A stretch of DNA of 64,000 nt. It comes from Schauerella aestuarii (GTDB lineage Bacteria; Pseudomonadota; Gammaproteobacteria; Burkholderiales; Burkholderiaceae_B). The position numbers and the translations under genes were made by a program. Shown here piece by piece: positions 43,688 through 53,094 of the stretch (the first letter of the stretch is position 1; every line of letters starts with the position of its first letter). The DNA is taken from NCBI RefSeq assembly GCF_009866805.1, contig NZ_SIZW01000037.1:62001-126000 (forward strand). The letters run 5' to 3'. The notes under the pieces are model-generated. The model saw only the letters and a program-made list of their open reading frames with translations, ran no database searches and had not been told where the DNA came from.

Positions 43688-44962
43688 TCATCGTGAGAAT
43701 CGGGATATGGCATAGGGCGCGAGGTCGACGCGGGGCGTGCGGCGCATCAGTACGTCCGCCACGAGCGCCCCGGTCGTGGCCGACTGCGTCAGCCCCAGGT
43801 GGCCATGGCCAAAGGCATACACCACTGCGTTGGCCCGAGGCGAGCGCCCAATCACCGGCAGCGAATCCGGCGTGGCGGGCCGGTGCCCCATCCAACGCGA
43901 AGCGCCCTGCTCGTTCATCCCTGGAATGAACCGGCGGCCCAACGCCAACAGCGCATCGGCGCGCCGATAGTTGGGTGGGGCACGAAGTCCGGCAAATTCG
44001 GCCGCGCCGCCGATACGCAAGCCGATATCCAACGGCGTGGCCACGAACTTGCGCTCAGCGAAGATCACTTCGCGCGCAAGCATGGCGGTAGCCGCAGGCA
44101 ACGTGGTGTTGTAGCCGCGCTCGCTATCGAGCAGCACGCGATCGCCCAGGCTGCGTGCAAGCGTGGCGGACCATGCGCCGCCGGCCACCACAATCTGCCG
44201 GCCTGCAACACGCTGGCCGCCGGCGAGCACGGCGGCAGGTGCGTCGCCCACCAGCACATCGAGCTGTGCCGCCTCGCCCTGAATCAAGGTGGCACCCAAG
44301 GCCACGACGCGCGCACGCCATTGCGTAACCAGTGCTCGGGGATCGCTCAGGTGCGCCCAATCCTCCAGCATCACCGCGTGCTTGAACACTGGCGCCAAGG
44401 CCGGCTCGAGCGTGCGCAGATCGGCTACCCCGAGCGCATGCCAGCGCACGCCCAGTTCGCGCTTGAACGCCCACTCGCGGGCGTCGGCGGCAAACGCCGC
44501 ATCGGTTTCGTACACCGTCAGCGCACCGCGGCGGTAGAGCGCGTTCCGCATGCCAAGGTCGTCCAGCACGGGCAAAAGATCGTCATAAACGCGATTGTTC
44601 AACGCGGCCAGCGCATGCGAGATGGCCGCATAGTGCTGCGGCCGGTTCACCCGATTGAAGGCGAGAAACCATGGCAGCGCGCGCGGCAAATGGGCCGGAC
44701 TCAGGCGCAACGGCCCCAGCGGATCGATCAACCACTTGGCGGCCTTGAAATACAGGCCCGGTACGGAAATCGGGGTGCTTTCACTGACCGCGATGCCGCC
44801 GGCATTCCCGTGCGAGGCCCGGTCGCCCTCAAAATCTCGATCGATGATGGCCACCGACAGCCCCTCGCGCAGCGCCGCATGTGCGCAGGCCAGGCCGATG
44901 AGGCCGGCACCCACGACAACGACGTCGTGGGGTGAGGCGCTCGAGGTCGCGGTGCGTTTCAT
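43688..44962 (-). CDS. FAD-dependent D-amino acid oxidoreductase (DadA-like), likely D-hydroxyproline dehydrogenase
   Basis: A 424-residue DadA-type flavoprotein. The dinucleotide fold is VVVVGAGLIGLACAHAAL, then NAGGIAVSESTPISVPG; the C-terminal part has SERGYNTTLP, RWMGHRPATPDSLPVIG and the FAD-contact FGHGHLGLTQSATTG. It would oxidise cis-4-hydroxy-D-proline made by the epimerase and pass electrons to the respiratory chain. It is the first gene of the operon. The ATG at 44962 is taken; a GTG three codons earlier (44971) is possible. The promoter carries the same 12-base motif found upstream of the GntR gene. Confidence 0.9.
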   Translation of the reverse strand: MKRTATSSASPHDVVVVGAGLIGLACAHAALREGLSVAIIDRDFEGDRASHGNAGGIAVSESTPISVPGLYFKAAKWLIDPLGPLRLSPAHLPRALPWFLAFNRVNRPQHYAAISHALAALNNRVYDDLLPVLDDLGMRNALYRRGALTVYETDAAFAADAREWAFKRELGVRWHALGVADLRTLEPALAPVFKHAVMLEDWAHLSDPRALVTQWRARVVALGATLIQGEAAQLDVLVGDAPAAVLAGGQRVAGRQIVVAGGAWSATLARSLGDRVLLDSERGYNTTLPAATAMLAREVIFAERKFVATPLDIGLRIGGAAEFAGLRAPPNYRRADALLALGRRFIPGMNEQGASRWMGHRPATPDSLPVIGRSPRANAVVYAFGHGHLGLTQSATTGALVADVLMRRTPRVDLAPYAISRFSR

Positions 44963-44978
44963 GTGGGACACATTATCC

Positions 44979-44990
44979 TGGATCCAATAT
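44979..44990. promoter_or_regulatory. candidate GntR operator at the hydroxyproline operon promoter
   Basis: TGGATCCAATAT, with the palindromic core TGGATCCA, lies 17 bases before the DadA-like start codon. The identical 12 bases recur at 45945-45956 upstream of the GntR gene. Shared site plus adjacency suggest control of both by this regulator. Confidence 0.6.
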
Positions 44991-45094
44991 ACATTGAATA
45001 CGGGTTTGCCCTAGCCGGGCGACCGAGGATGCCCGACTGGTCAGTGGCACACCTATCGCGGCATGCCCATGTTTCGGTACCTGTGGGGCAGCTG

Positions 45095-45784
45095 CTACGC
45101 CTGCTGATGCGCTTCCAGCGCCTGGATCAGATGTGCGGCCGCGGTGAGGATATGGGTGTTGAGAAATGCCGTGGCCGCCGGCACATCACCCGCGTGACAG
45201 AGCCTGAGGATTTCGCGGTGCTCGCCTTCAGCATCGGCGAAGTCGCCCGTTACCAGCAACTGCAGTCGAATATAGCGATCCGTTTGCAGGTTGATCCCCT
45301 GCACGACCGCCATGGTCTGCACACGCCCGGCCGGGAGGTAAAGGCTGCGGTGGAACGCCCAATTCAGTTGACCCCACATGGCCACATTCTTGGCGTGATA
45401 GGCATCCTCAAGCTGCTTGAGGATCGTGGCCGACTCGGCCAGACTGGCCTCGGTCATATGCGGAATCGCACGCCCCAGCAAGTCGGATTCGAGCAGGGCC
45501 CGCAATTCGAAGAGCTCTTCGATCTGCGCCAGCGGGATCGACGTCACCACGGCACCCTTGTGCGCCTTCAATTGAATCAAACCCGACGCCTCGAGCTGCC
45601 GCAGGGCTTCGCGCACCGGCATCCGGCTGACTTCGTACTCTTCGGCGATGGTTTCCTGAATCAGCTGATCGCCCTCGCGAAACTCGCCGTTAAGGATGCG
45701 TTCGCGCAGGGAATCCGCCAGGGTTTCAGGTAGGCTTTTGCGCTTGATGCGCAGGCTGGCTCTTTCAGGCTGAAGGGCAGGCAT
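45095..45784 (-). CDS. GntR family regulator, FCD type
   Basis: A 229-residue GntR/FCD repressor. The winged helix spans about 18-80 (LADSLRERILNGEFREGDQL, EEYEVSRMPVREALRQLEASGLIQ); the FCD ligand domain follows, with the metal-binding residues expected in FELRALLE, FHRSLYLPAG and EHREILRL. It is upstream of and on the same strand as the hydroxyproline operon, separated by 132 bases, and is the likely regulator of it. The ATG at 45784 begins the conserved part. Confidence 0.9.
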   Translation of the reverse strand: MPALQPERASLRIKRKSLPETLADSLRERILNGEFREGDQLIQETIAEEYEVSRMPVREALRQLEASGLIQLKAHKGAVVTSIPLAQIEELFELRALLESDLLGRAIPHMTEASLAESATILKQLEDAYHAKNVAMWGQLNWAFHRSLYLPAGRVQTMAVVQGINLQTDRYIRLQLLVTGDFADAEGEHREILRLCHAGDVPAATAFLNTHILTAAAHLIQALEAHQQA

Positions 45785-45944
45785 GTTGATTCCGTGTCTC
45801 GTGGACGTCTTATTTATTGGTGTGGCCGGGCGGGAAATATCGGTGCAGCCGTTCAGGAAGCGGCCCGCGCCGCCCCAGGCCTGCAGGCCAACCTTTGGCC
45901 CTTGCCCGCAACATCGATTGTAGAGGGGAAGCGGTATGGCGCTA

Positions 45945-45956
45945 TGGATCCAATAT
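45945..45956. promoter_or_regulatory. candidate GntR operator in the GntR/UvrA-like divergent region
   Basis: Second exact copy of TGGATCCAATAT (palindromic core TGGATCCA), 161 bases upstream of the GntR gene start and 126 bases upstream of the divergent UvrA-like gene. It fits autoregulation of the GntR gene; any effect on the UvrA-like gene is open. Confidence 0.5.
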
Positions 45957-46081
45957 TCTGGATGAACAAATAATATCGACAAACGCAGGGCGAGGGTCAT
46001 TGGGGAATACACGCGGCGTGCGATGGGCACGCGCCGTGCATCGGCAGCCCCTTAGCCAATCATCAACGGGGAGACCGCGTC

Positions 46082-48793
46082 GTGAGCAAGCCTGCCGCAC
46101 CGCATCCGCAACACCACGCAAAAAGCCGCGAGGGCTTCGTCACCGTGCGGGGTGCGCGCGAACACAACCTGAAAAACGTCGCTGTGGATATCCCACGCGA
46201 TGCGTTGGTGGTGTTCACCGGCGTATCGGGTTCGGGCAAATCGTCGCTGGCATTCGGCACCCTGTATGCCGAAGCGCAGCGCCGTTACTTCGAATCCGTG
46301 GCGCCCTATGCACGGCGCCTGATCGATCAGGTGGGTGCGCCCGAAGTCGACAGCATCGAAGGCTTGCCGCCCGCTGTGGCCTTGCAGCAGCAACGTGGCA
46401 CCCCGAACGCGCGGTCCTCTGTGGGCAGCGTGACCACGCTGTCGAGCCTGGTGCGCATGCTGTATTCACGCACGGGGACCTATCCGGCGAAACAGCCGAT
46501 GCTGTATGCCGAAGACTTCTCGCCCAACACGGTGCAGGGTGCCTGCCCCACCTGCCATGGCCTGGGCCGCGTGTACGACGCCACCGAAGCCTCGATGGTG
46601 CCCGATCCCAGCCTCACCATCCGCGAACGGGCCGTGGCGGCCTGGCCCACGGCATGGCACGGCCAGAACCTGCGCGACATCCTGGTCACGCTCGGCTATG
46701 ACGTCGATACACCGTGGAAGGATCTGCCCAAGAAGGATCGCCAGTGGATTCTATTCACCGACGAGCAACCCACCGTACCCGTTTACGCCGGGTTCACGCC
46801 GGCCGAAACCCGCACGGCGCTCAAGCGCAAACTGGCCCCCAGTTATCAAGGCACGTTTACGGGCGCCAAGCGTTACGTGCTGCAAACGTTCGCGACGTCG
46901 CAAAGCGCATTGATGAAAAAACGCGTGTCGCAGTTTCTGGTTTCCAGCGACTGTCCGCAGTGCCATGGCAAGCGGCTCAAGCGCGAAGCCTTGTCGGTCA
47001 CGTTTGCGGGTCTGGACATCAGCGAATTCCTGCAGTTGCCGATGGCGCGTCTGGCCGACCTGCTGCGCCCCATCGCGCGCGGCGAACCGGCCGCGTCTGA
47101 AGACGACCGTAGCGCCAAGGTCAAAGGCGCGTCGGGGCGCGCCGCTGCGAAACGCACGGCCCAAACCGCTTCGGCCACGCTCAGCCGCGCCGATATCAAG
47201 GCGGCAACCGACAAACGCGTGGCCGCCGGCGGATCGGCGCATGCCGCCGCGCCTGACGTGCGGCGCACACCCGTGCAGTCCGAAGAAAAGCGGCTGGCCG
47301 CGCAACGCCTGGCCCAGGAGCTGCTCGACCGTCTGGCCGCTTTGATCGATCTCGGTCTGGGCTATCTGGCGCTCGATCGCGCCACGCCAACACTCTCGTC
47401 GGGTGAACTGCAACGGCTGCGTCTGGCCACGCAACTCGCGTCGCAGTTGTTCGGCGTGGTGTACGTGCTCGACGAGCCCTCGGCCGGCCTGCATCCAGCG
47501 GATGGCGAAGCGTTGTTCGAGGCCCTGCAACGATTGAAGGCCAACGGCAACTCGCTCTTCGTGGTCGAACACGATCTGGAAACGATGCGGCGCGCCGATT
47601 GGCTTGTGGACGTGGGCCCGGCAGCCGGCGAGGCCGGCGGGTACGTGCTGTACAGCGGCCCGCCTCAAGGGCTGGCGGATATCGAGGCGTCGCAAACGCG
47701 GCGGCATCTATTCGCCGAGCACGCGCCGATCGCGCACGCCGCCCGCACGCCCACCGGATGGCTGCGCTTGGCCAATGTGACGCGCAATAACCTGCACAAA
47801 CAATCCGCAGCGTTCCCGCTCGGCTGTTTCACCGCCGTGACCGGTATCTCGGGGTCCGGCAAATCGTCGTTGGTGAGCCAGGCCCTGCCGGAACTGGTGG
47901 CCGCTCATCTGGGCCGCACGCTCGAGAACGACGACGACGAAGACCGCGATCCCTTGTTCGCCGCGGGCCCGCAAACCGTGTCGGGCCATATCGAAAGCGG
48001 CATGGACGACATCCGCCGCCTGGTGCGCGTGGATCAAAAGCCGATCGGGCGCACGCCGCGCTCGAACCTCGCCACCTACACCGGCCTCTTCGATCACGTG
48101 CGCAAGCTGTTCGCCGACACGCCCGCCGCGAAGAAGCGGCGCTACAGCGCAGGCCGCTTTTCGTTCAACGTGGCAGCAGGCCGCTGCCCCACCTGCGAGG
48201 GCGAAGGCTTCGTCAGCGTCGAGCTGCTGTTCCTGCCCAGTGTGTATGCGCCCTGCTCCACATGCCACGGCACGCGCTATAACCCGCAAACGCTGGAAAT
48301 CATCTGGCGCAACAAGAACATCGCGGATGTGCTGGCCTTGACCGTCGATGCCGCATGCGACTTCTTTGCCGGCGAACCGCAGGTCATGCGCGCCCTGGAT
48401 GTGCTGCGCGATATCGGCCTCGGCTATTTGCGCCTTGGGCAACCGGCCACCGAGCTTTCGGGCGGCGAAGCCCAGCGCATCAAGTTGGCCACCGAACTGC
48501 AACGGCCGCAACGCGGGGCATCGTTGTATGTGCTGGATGAACCCACCACCGGCCTGCACCCGGCCGACGTCGACCGCCTGATGCTGCAGTTGCAGCGGCT
48601 GGTGGACCTGGGCAACACGGTGATTGTGGTCGAACACGATATGCGCGTCGCGGCGCAGAGCGACTGGATCATCGATATCGGCCCGGGCGCAGGTGAGGCG
48701 GGCGGCACGACCGTCGCCTGCGGCGCCCCCACCCTCATCGCCAATCACACCGAGAGCCGTACAGCGGCCTATTTGAAACACTACACGGCGTAA
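46082..48793 (+). CDS. UvrA-like ABC ATPase (UvrA2 type)
   Basis: A 903-residue UvrA paralogue with two ABC modules. Walker A motifs are GVSGSGKSS (47-55) and GISGSGKSS; signatures [12 protein letters not shown] and [12 protein letters not shown]; Walker [17 protein letters not shown] and [15 protein letters not shown]. The C-terminal zinc module is intact ([14 protein letters not shown]). Between the first Walker A and the first CPTCHG there is no room for the UvrB-interaction domain and the first cysteine pair is missing, the UvrA2 pattern. An Ala/Lys/Arg-rich insert (about 335-400) precedes the first signature. Start is GTG after GGGGAG. Likely DNA-damage or drug-tolerance role independent of UvrB. 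Confidence 0.9.
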   Translation: MSKPAAPHPQHHAKSREGFVTVRGAREHNLKNVAVDIPRDALVVFTGVSGSGKSSLAFGTLYAEAQRRYFESVAPYARRLIDQVGAPEVDSIEGLPPAVALQQQRGTPNARSSVGSVTTLSSLVRMLYSRTGTYPAKQPMLYAEDFSPNTVQGACPTCHGLGRVYDATEASMVPDPSLTIRERAVAAWPTAWHGQNLRDILVTLGYDVDTPWKDLPKKDRQWILFTDEQPTVPVYAGFTPAETRTALKRKLAPSYQGTFTGAKRYVLQTFATSQSALMKKRVSQFLVSSDCPQCHGKRLKREALSVTFAGLDISEFLQLPMARLADLLRPIARGEPAASEDDRSAKVKGASGRAAAKRTAQTASATLSRADIKAATDKRVAAGGSAHAAAPDVRRTPVQSEEKRLAAQRLAQELLDRLAALIDLGLGYLALDRATPTLSSGELQRLRLATQLASQLFGVVYVLDEPSAGLHPADGEALFEALQRLKANGNSLFVVEHDLETMRRADWLVDVGPAAGEAGGYVLYSGPPQGLADIEASQTRRHLFAEHAPIAHAARTPTGWLRLANVTRNNLHKQSAAFPLGCFTAVTGISGSGKSSLVSQALPELVAAHLGRTLENDDDEDRDPLFAAGPQTVSGHIESGMDDIRRLVRVDQKPIGRTPRSNLATYTGLFDHVRKLFADTPAAKKRRYSAGRFSFNVAAGRCPTCEGEGFVSVELLFLPSVYAPCSTCHGTRYNPQTLEIIWRNKNIADVLALTVDAACDFFAGEPQVMRALDVLRDIGLGYLRLGQPATELSGGEAQRIKLATELQRPQRGASLYVLDEPTTGLHPADVDRLMLQLQRLVDLGNTVIVVEHDMRVAAQSDWIIDIGPGAGEAGGTTVACGAPTLIANHTESRTAAYLKHYTA

Positions 48794-48832
48794 ACTCGCG
48801 CCCACGCACGACCAACCCCCGGGGATCCCATC

Positions 48833-49750
48833 ATGGCAGGCAGCAGTTTTTTCGCACTTTTCGACGACATCGCCACGATGCTCGACGACGTCTCGATCAT
48901 GACGAAAGTGGCGGTCAAGAAAACCGCCGGTGTGCTTGGCGACGATCTGGCGCTAAATGCGCAACAAGTCTCGGGAGTGCCCGTCAACCGCGAGATTCCG
49001 GTGGTCTGGGCGGTGGCCAAAGGGTCTTTCATCAACAAGCTGATCCTGGTGCCCGCAGCCCTGTTGATCAGTGCCTTTGCCTCGTGGCTCATCACACCAT
49101 TGCTGATGGTTGGCGGTGCCTACCTTTGCTATGAGGGCTTCGAAAAAGTCGCGCATAAATTTCTGCACCGAGACGACGACAAGCACGCCGAGCGGGCGCA
49201 GGCATTGCAAGATCCGGCAGTCGACATGGTGGCATTCGAGAAGACGAAGATCAAAGGGGCGGTGCGTACCGACTTCATTCTCTCGGGCGAGATCATCGCC
49301 ATCACTCTGGGTGCCGTGGCAGGCGCCCCTTTTTCGCAGCAGGCCATCGTGCTCTCGGGCATCGCGCTGTTGATGACGGTGGGCGTATATGGCCTGGTGG
49401 CCGGCATCGTCAAACTCGACGACCTGGGTCTGTATCTCACGACGAAAGCATCTTCGGTCGCCCGCGGTATCGGACGCGGCATCGTAGGTGCCGCTCCTTA
49501 CCTGATGAAAACGCTGTCCATCGTGGGGACCGCCGCCATGTTCATGGTGGGCGGGTCGATCCTCACGCACGGCATCCCACCGGTACATCACGCCATCGAA
49601 AGCATCACCGCCTCGATGGGCGGCGCCGACAGCATGGGCGCCGTCGTGCAATTCGTCGTACCCACCCTGCTCAATGCGCTTTTCGGCATCGTGGCCGGCG
49701 GCCTCGTTCTTGGAGTCGTAATGCTGGTCAAAAAGATGCTGGGACGCTAA
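48833..49750 (+). CDS. DUF808 (YedI-like) membrane protein
   Basis: A 305-residue inner-membrane protein of the DUF808/YedI family, function unknown. It opens with the family signature [20 protein letters not shown] and [20 protein letters not shown], continues with [18 protein letters not shown], and has about six helices. It starts 39 bases after the UvrA-like gene on the same strand, so the two may be co-transcribed, though no functional link is known. Confidence 0.92.
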   Translation: MAGSSFFALFDDIATMLDDVSIMTKVAVKKTAGVLGDDLALNAQQVSGVPVNREIPVVWAVAKGSFINKLILVPAALLISAFASWLITPLLMVGGAYLCYEGFEKVAHKFLHRDDDKHAERAQALQDPAVDMVAFEKTKIKGAVRTDFILSGEIIAITLGAVAGAPFSQQAIVLSGIALLMTVGVYGLVAGIVKLDDLGLYLTTKASSVARGIGRGIVGAAPYLMKTLSIVGTAAMFMVGGSILTHGIPPVHHAIESITASMGGADSMGAVVQFVVPTLLNALFGIVAGGLVLGVVMLVKKMLGR

Positions 49751-49801
49751 CCGCCACCTGCAGGGCGACGGGTCGCAACTGAAAGCGGCCGCCTCATTCG
49801 C

Positions 49802-50407
49802 TCAAACGGACGCGGGATCGTTCACGCGCACGGACGTCGCGGTGCGCCGCCGAGGTTGCGGGATCGGACCGGGTTCGGGCGGCGGTGGCGGACGCCAGAT
49901 ACCGGCCGCGATCGCATCCACAGCACGCGCGTCGGCGTCCACGTCGTCCGCGGAAGGGTTATCGGTGAAGTAAGCGCTGCGACGCACGCCGATCCAGGCC
50001 GGTATGGCAGTCAGGGCACCGGCAAACAGGGCGGGCAGCATCAACAGCACGAGCCCCATGATGGCGCCCTCGCCCGTGGGCCCACCAAACCGTGCCATCA
50101 TCACGACCGTCACGGCGGCAGCGCCCACCACGCCGGCAATGGCCCCCACCAGCATCGCGCCGCCCATCGACGGCAGAAACCCGCGGCGCTTGAGCACCGC
50201 CAACGTGCCGGCGAAGACCCCGCCGGCCAGCACAGCCGGGATGGCGCCCAGGAAATAGCCCATCAACGCCAGGCGAGGCACCGCGCCCCATTCGCCCGAT
50301 CCGATCGCAGACGCGATCATCGGGAGTACGGCAAGGATGGGACCCAGCAACACGAAGCAGGTTGTCGCTTTCGCCATCGGGCCGACTGCGGAAGGTGTAG
50401 TGTCCAT
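49802..50407 (-). CDS. small membrane protein of unknown function
   Basis: A 201-residue protein I do not recognise. Five hydrophobic segments are visible between about residues 14 and 140, including TCFVLLGPILAVLPMIASAI and LVLLMLPALFAGALTAIPAW. The last 50 residues are soluble, acidic and then proline-rich (RPPPPPEPGPIPQP) with a basic end. The ATG at 50407 is chosen; the frame upstream is open but lacks coding character. It stands alone, convergent with the DUF808 gene. Confidence 0.65.
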   Translation of the reverse strand: MDTTPSAVGPMAKATTCFVLLGPILAVLPMIASAIGSGEWGAVPRLALMGYFLGAIPAVLAGGVFAGTLAVLKRRGFLPSMGGAMLVGAIAGVVGAAAVTVVMMARFGGPTGEGAIMGLVLLMLPALFAGALTAIPAWIGVRRSAYFTDNPSADDVDADARAVDAIAAGIWRPPPPPEPGPIPQPRRRTATSVRVNDPASV

Positions 50408-50658
50408 CACCCGATAATGCCGCAAACGACCGAGTACGCCCACAAGCGTTGCAACGCGTGACGCCGTTCTGACTACACCCGGTTGCGCGTTCTCAACCGA
50501 ATCGTGTACACCCGGGATGCCGTTCTGCATTGTCGAACTTCGATGGATCGAATGCGGCGGATTGGAACCGTCATCCAGATGGCAACCCGTGACGGCGCTT
50601 GACGCACACGCCAATCTCCGCGAATGTGATGCCTTTTTCGCACCGGGAAACGTACACC

Positions 50659-50988
50659 ATGCAGATGTCAGACATTCCATTCGGCACGACCGACTGGTCG
50701 CAGATCACGCCTACCGAGCACGCTGGCGACACCGGAATGGCTTATTGGCGCACCTGCACATTTGGCGGCATCCGCGTGCGGATGGTCGAATACACACCGG
50801 GCTATCTGGCCGATCATTGGTGCGTCAAAGGCCACATTCTGTTGTGCATCAAAGGCGAACTGCACACCGAACTCGAAGACGGCCGCACCTACACCCTCAC
50901 TCCGGGCATGAGCTACCAGGTGGCCGACAATGCCGAACCGCATCGCTCGTCGACGGCAGTAGGCGCCACGCTGTTCATCGTCGACTGA
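50659..50988 (+). CDS. DHCW-motif cupin fold protein
   Basis: A 109-residue single-domain cupin. The diagnostic segment is YLADHWCVKGHILLCIKGEL, in which the DHWC-x3-H residues would hold a metal, followed by the closing strands TYTLTPGMSYQVADNAEPHR. Function unknown. Start is the ATG at 50659 (a second ATG is at 50665). About 250 bases upstream, shared with the divergent membrane protein gene, hold no gene. Confidence 0.87.
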   Translation: MQMSDIPFGTTDWSQITPTEHAGDTGMAYWRTCTFGGIRVRMVEYTPGYLADHWCVKGHILLCIKGELHTELEDGRTYTLTPGMSYQVADNAEPHRSSTAVGATLFIVD

Positions 50989-51061
50989 GCGTAAACCCCG
51001 GCGGCCGGTGCGCCGCTGACCTACACTCGCCCATCCCCATTCGAGGTTGAAGGACTGCAGC

Positions 51062-52372
51062 ATGTTGGCGTGGATCGAAAGCCTGCCGGCCATGGCCACC
51101 TTACTCACCATCGCCACGATCGCCCTGTGGGCGTCGGGCCGGTTGCCGGAGTATCTGACGGCCCTGCTGTTTTTTTCCGTGGCCACGATTTTCGATGTGG
51201 TCGGCCGCGATGTGATCTTCTCCGGATTTTCTTCCGCTGCGTTCTGGCTCATTCTGAGCGGCTACGTGATGGGCATCGCACTGAAGAAATCCGGGCTTGC
51301 CGATCGCGCGGCAGGCAAGCTCTCGGTGCATCTCGCAGGCTCCTATCTTCGGGTGACCGTGGGCGTGGTGTTGCTCACCTATGTGCTGGCCTATTTCATG
51401 CCCTCCAATATGGGCCGCATCGCACTGCTGATGCCGATCGTCATGGTGCTGGCCGACCGGCTCGGATTCGAGCCCGGCAGCCGCGGCCGCATCGGGATGG
51501 CGCTCGCCGTGGGCTTCGGCACCTATCAACTATCGACGTCGATCCTGCCGGCCAATGTCCCCAACCTCGTCATGGCCGGCGCCATCGAAAGCGCCTATGG
51601 GCTGCAACTCGCCTACTTGCCCTATCTCTTCCTGCACACGCCGGTGCTGGGCGTCCTCAAAGGTGTGCTGCTCGTCGGCTGCATCGCCGTGTTGTTTCGC
51701 GATCCGCCGCGTCGCACGCCGCAGCGCGAACCGGCACGGCCCTTCAGCACCGCCGAAATACGCCTGTGCGTGCTGTTGGCGATCACGCTCGCCTTCTGGC
51801 TTACCGACGGCTGGCATGGCATTTCGCCTGCGTGGATCGGTTTGGCGGCAGCCTGCATCTGCCTGCTGCCGCGCATCGGATCGGTCACCGGCGACGAATT
51901 CGCGACGCAGGTCAACTTTCGCACCTGCATCTACGTGGCCGGCATTCTGGGGCTGGCTGCCATGGTCGCCGCCAGCGGCCTGGGCGAGCGTGTGAGCGAG
52001 GCCGTGCTCGGCATCGTGCCGATCGATCCCGCCAAGCCCTTCTTCAACTTCATGGCGATGACCGGCATCTCGGTCGTGCTGGGCGTGGTCGTCACCGCCA
52101 ACGGCTTGCCGGCGCTTTACACGCCGCTTGCCGGCACGCTGGCCGATGCCTCGGGGTTTCCGCTTCTCACCACGTTGATGATTCAGGTAATCGGCTACGC
52201 CACACCGCTCTTGCCGTTTCAGGCTGCGCCCATCGTGGTGGCCATGGGCATGGGACGGGTGCCGGCGCGGGCCGGCATGGTGCTGTGCCTGATCATGGCG
52301 GCCGTTACGTTCGCGGTACTGGTGCCGCTGGATTACCTGTGGTTCCAGGCGATCGGTGCGTTCGACCGCTAG
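51062..52372 (+). CDS. SLC13/DASS family anion permease
   Basis: A 436-residue membrane protein with about 11-12 helices of the ion-transporter superfamily (divalent anion:sodium symporters). Helical hairpin motifs are visible at PSNMGRIALLMPIVMVLADR with STSILPANVPNLVMAG in the first repeat and VVTANGLPALYTPLAGTLAD with GYATPLLPFQAAPIVVAMGM in the second. It probably imports a dicarboxylate or sulfate-like anion. The ATG at 51062 is preceded by GAAGGA. Its stop overlaps that of the convergent HAD gene. Confidence 0.87.
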   Translation: MLAWIESLPAMATLLTIATIALWASGRLPEYLTALLFFSVATIFDVVGRDVIFSGFSSAAFWLILSGYVMGIALKKSGLADRAAGKLSVHLAGSYLRVTVGVVLLTYVLAYFMPSNMGRIALLMPIVMVLADRLGFEPGSRGRIGMALAVGFGTYQLSTSILPANVPNLVMAGAIESAYGLQLAYLPYLFLHTPVLGVLKGVLLVGCIAVLFRDPPRRTPQREPARPFSTAEIRLCVLLAITLAFWLTDGWHGISPAWIGLAAACICLLPRIGSVTGDEFATQVNFRTCIYVAGILGLAAMVAASGLGERVSEAVLGIVPIDPAKPFFNFMAMTGISVVLGVVVTANGLPALYTPLAGTLADASGFPLLTTLMIQVIGYATPLLPFQAAPIVVAMGMGRVPARAGMVLCLIMAAVTFAVLVPLDYLWFQAIGAFDR

Positions 52373-53073
52373 CCCGGCTGCGTGGCATCCACGGCGGCGA
52401 GCCGCGTGATCTCCGCCAGCACATCATTCAACGTATCCACCGTGCAATACGCGCCGGCCGCAAGCAGCGCGGCATCGAGCCCCGCTTCGCAATGGCGCGC
52501 GCCCACGAAACCGATGACCGGCATGCCGGCTGCACGTGCGCCCGTCACGCCGGCAACGCTGTCTTCCACGACCACGCACCGCTCGGCGGCGACGCCCATC
52601 TGCGCGGCGGCGTAGAAAAACACATCGGGCGCGGGCTTGGGCGCGGCCGCCAGACGTGAGCTGTAGGCGTGCGCGCCCAGCCGATCCCATAATCCCAGAA
52701 TACCCAGCGTCAATCGCAATCGCTCGGGCGAACTGTTCGAGGCCACGCAACGCGCCAAGCCGAGCGCATCCACGCCGTCGAGCAATGGCGTGACGCCGTC
52801 GATCGCGCGCAGATCCGAACGAAACAAGGCTTCGAGGGTGGTGTCGTAGCGCACCCGCATGTCATCGGGAAACGGCGTGCCGCGTTCGCGCGCCAGTTGC
52901 GCCCACATATCGGTATCGGTGAAGCCGGTGAACCGGCGGCCGATCTCTTCGGACGTAATCGCCACGCCGTAGCTGTTGAGCAGTTTTTCCTGGGCTTGGG
53001 CGGCGATGAATTCGCTATCGATGAGCGTACCGTCGCAATCGAAAATAATGAGCTGGGGAGGCAAGGCAGACAT
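52369..53073 (-). CDS. HAD-superfamily phosphatase (beta-phosphoglucomutase/phosphoglycolate-phosphatase type)
   Basis: A 234-residue HAD hydrolase, subclass I. Motif I is IFDCDGTLIDSE with nucleophile D12, motif II CVASNSSPERL, motif III lysine in AAAPKPAPDVF and motif IV VVVEDSVAGVTGA. The alpha-helical cap follows motif I. It dephosphorylates a small phosphometabolite; which one is unknown. It lies 22 bases downstream of the AGXT2L-like gene on the same strand, so it may belong to that operon. Confidence 0.9.
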   Translation of the reverse strand: MSALPPQLIIFDCDGTLIDSEFIAAQAQEKLLNSYGVAITSEEIGRRFTGFTDTDMWAQLARERGTPFPDDMRVRYDTTLEALFRSDLRAIDGVTPLLDGVDALGLARCVASNSSPERLRLTLGILGLWDRLGAHAYSSRLAAAPKPAPDVFFYAAAQMGVAAERCVVVEDSVAGVTGARAAGMPVIGFVGARHCEAGLDAALLAAGAYCTVDTLNDVLAEITRLAAVDATQPG

Positions 53074-53094
53074 GAGGACGGGGGATGATCAGAA

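Noticed and set aside
50408-50658. Small gene in the gap before the DHCW cupin gene
   Set aside because: Open frames here are extensions of neighbours without ribosome sites or recognisable sequence. The repeated TACACCCGG and GCCGTTCTG stretches are too short and irregular to name.
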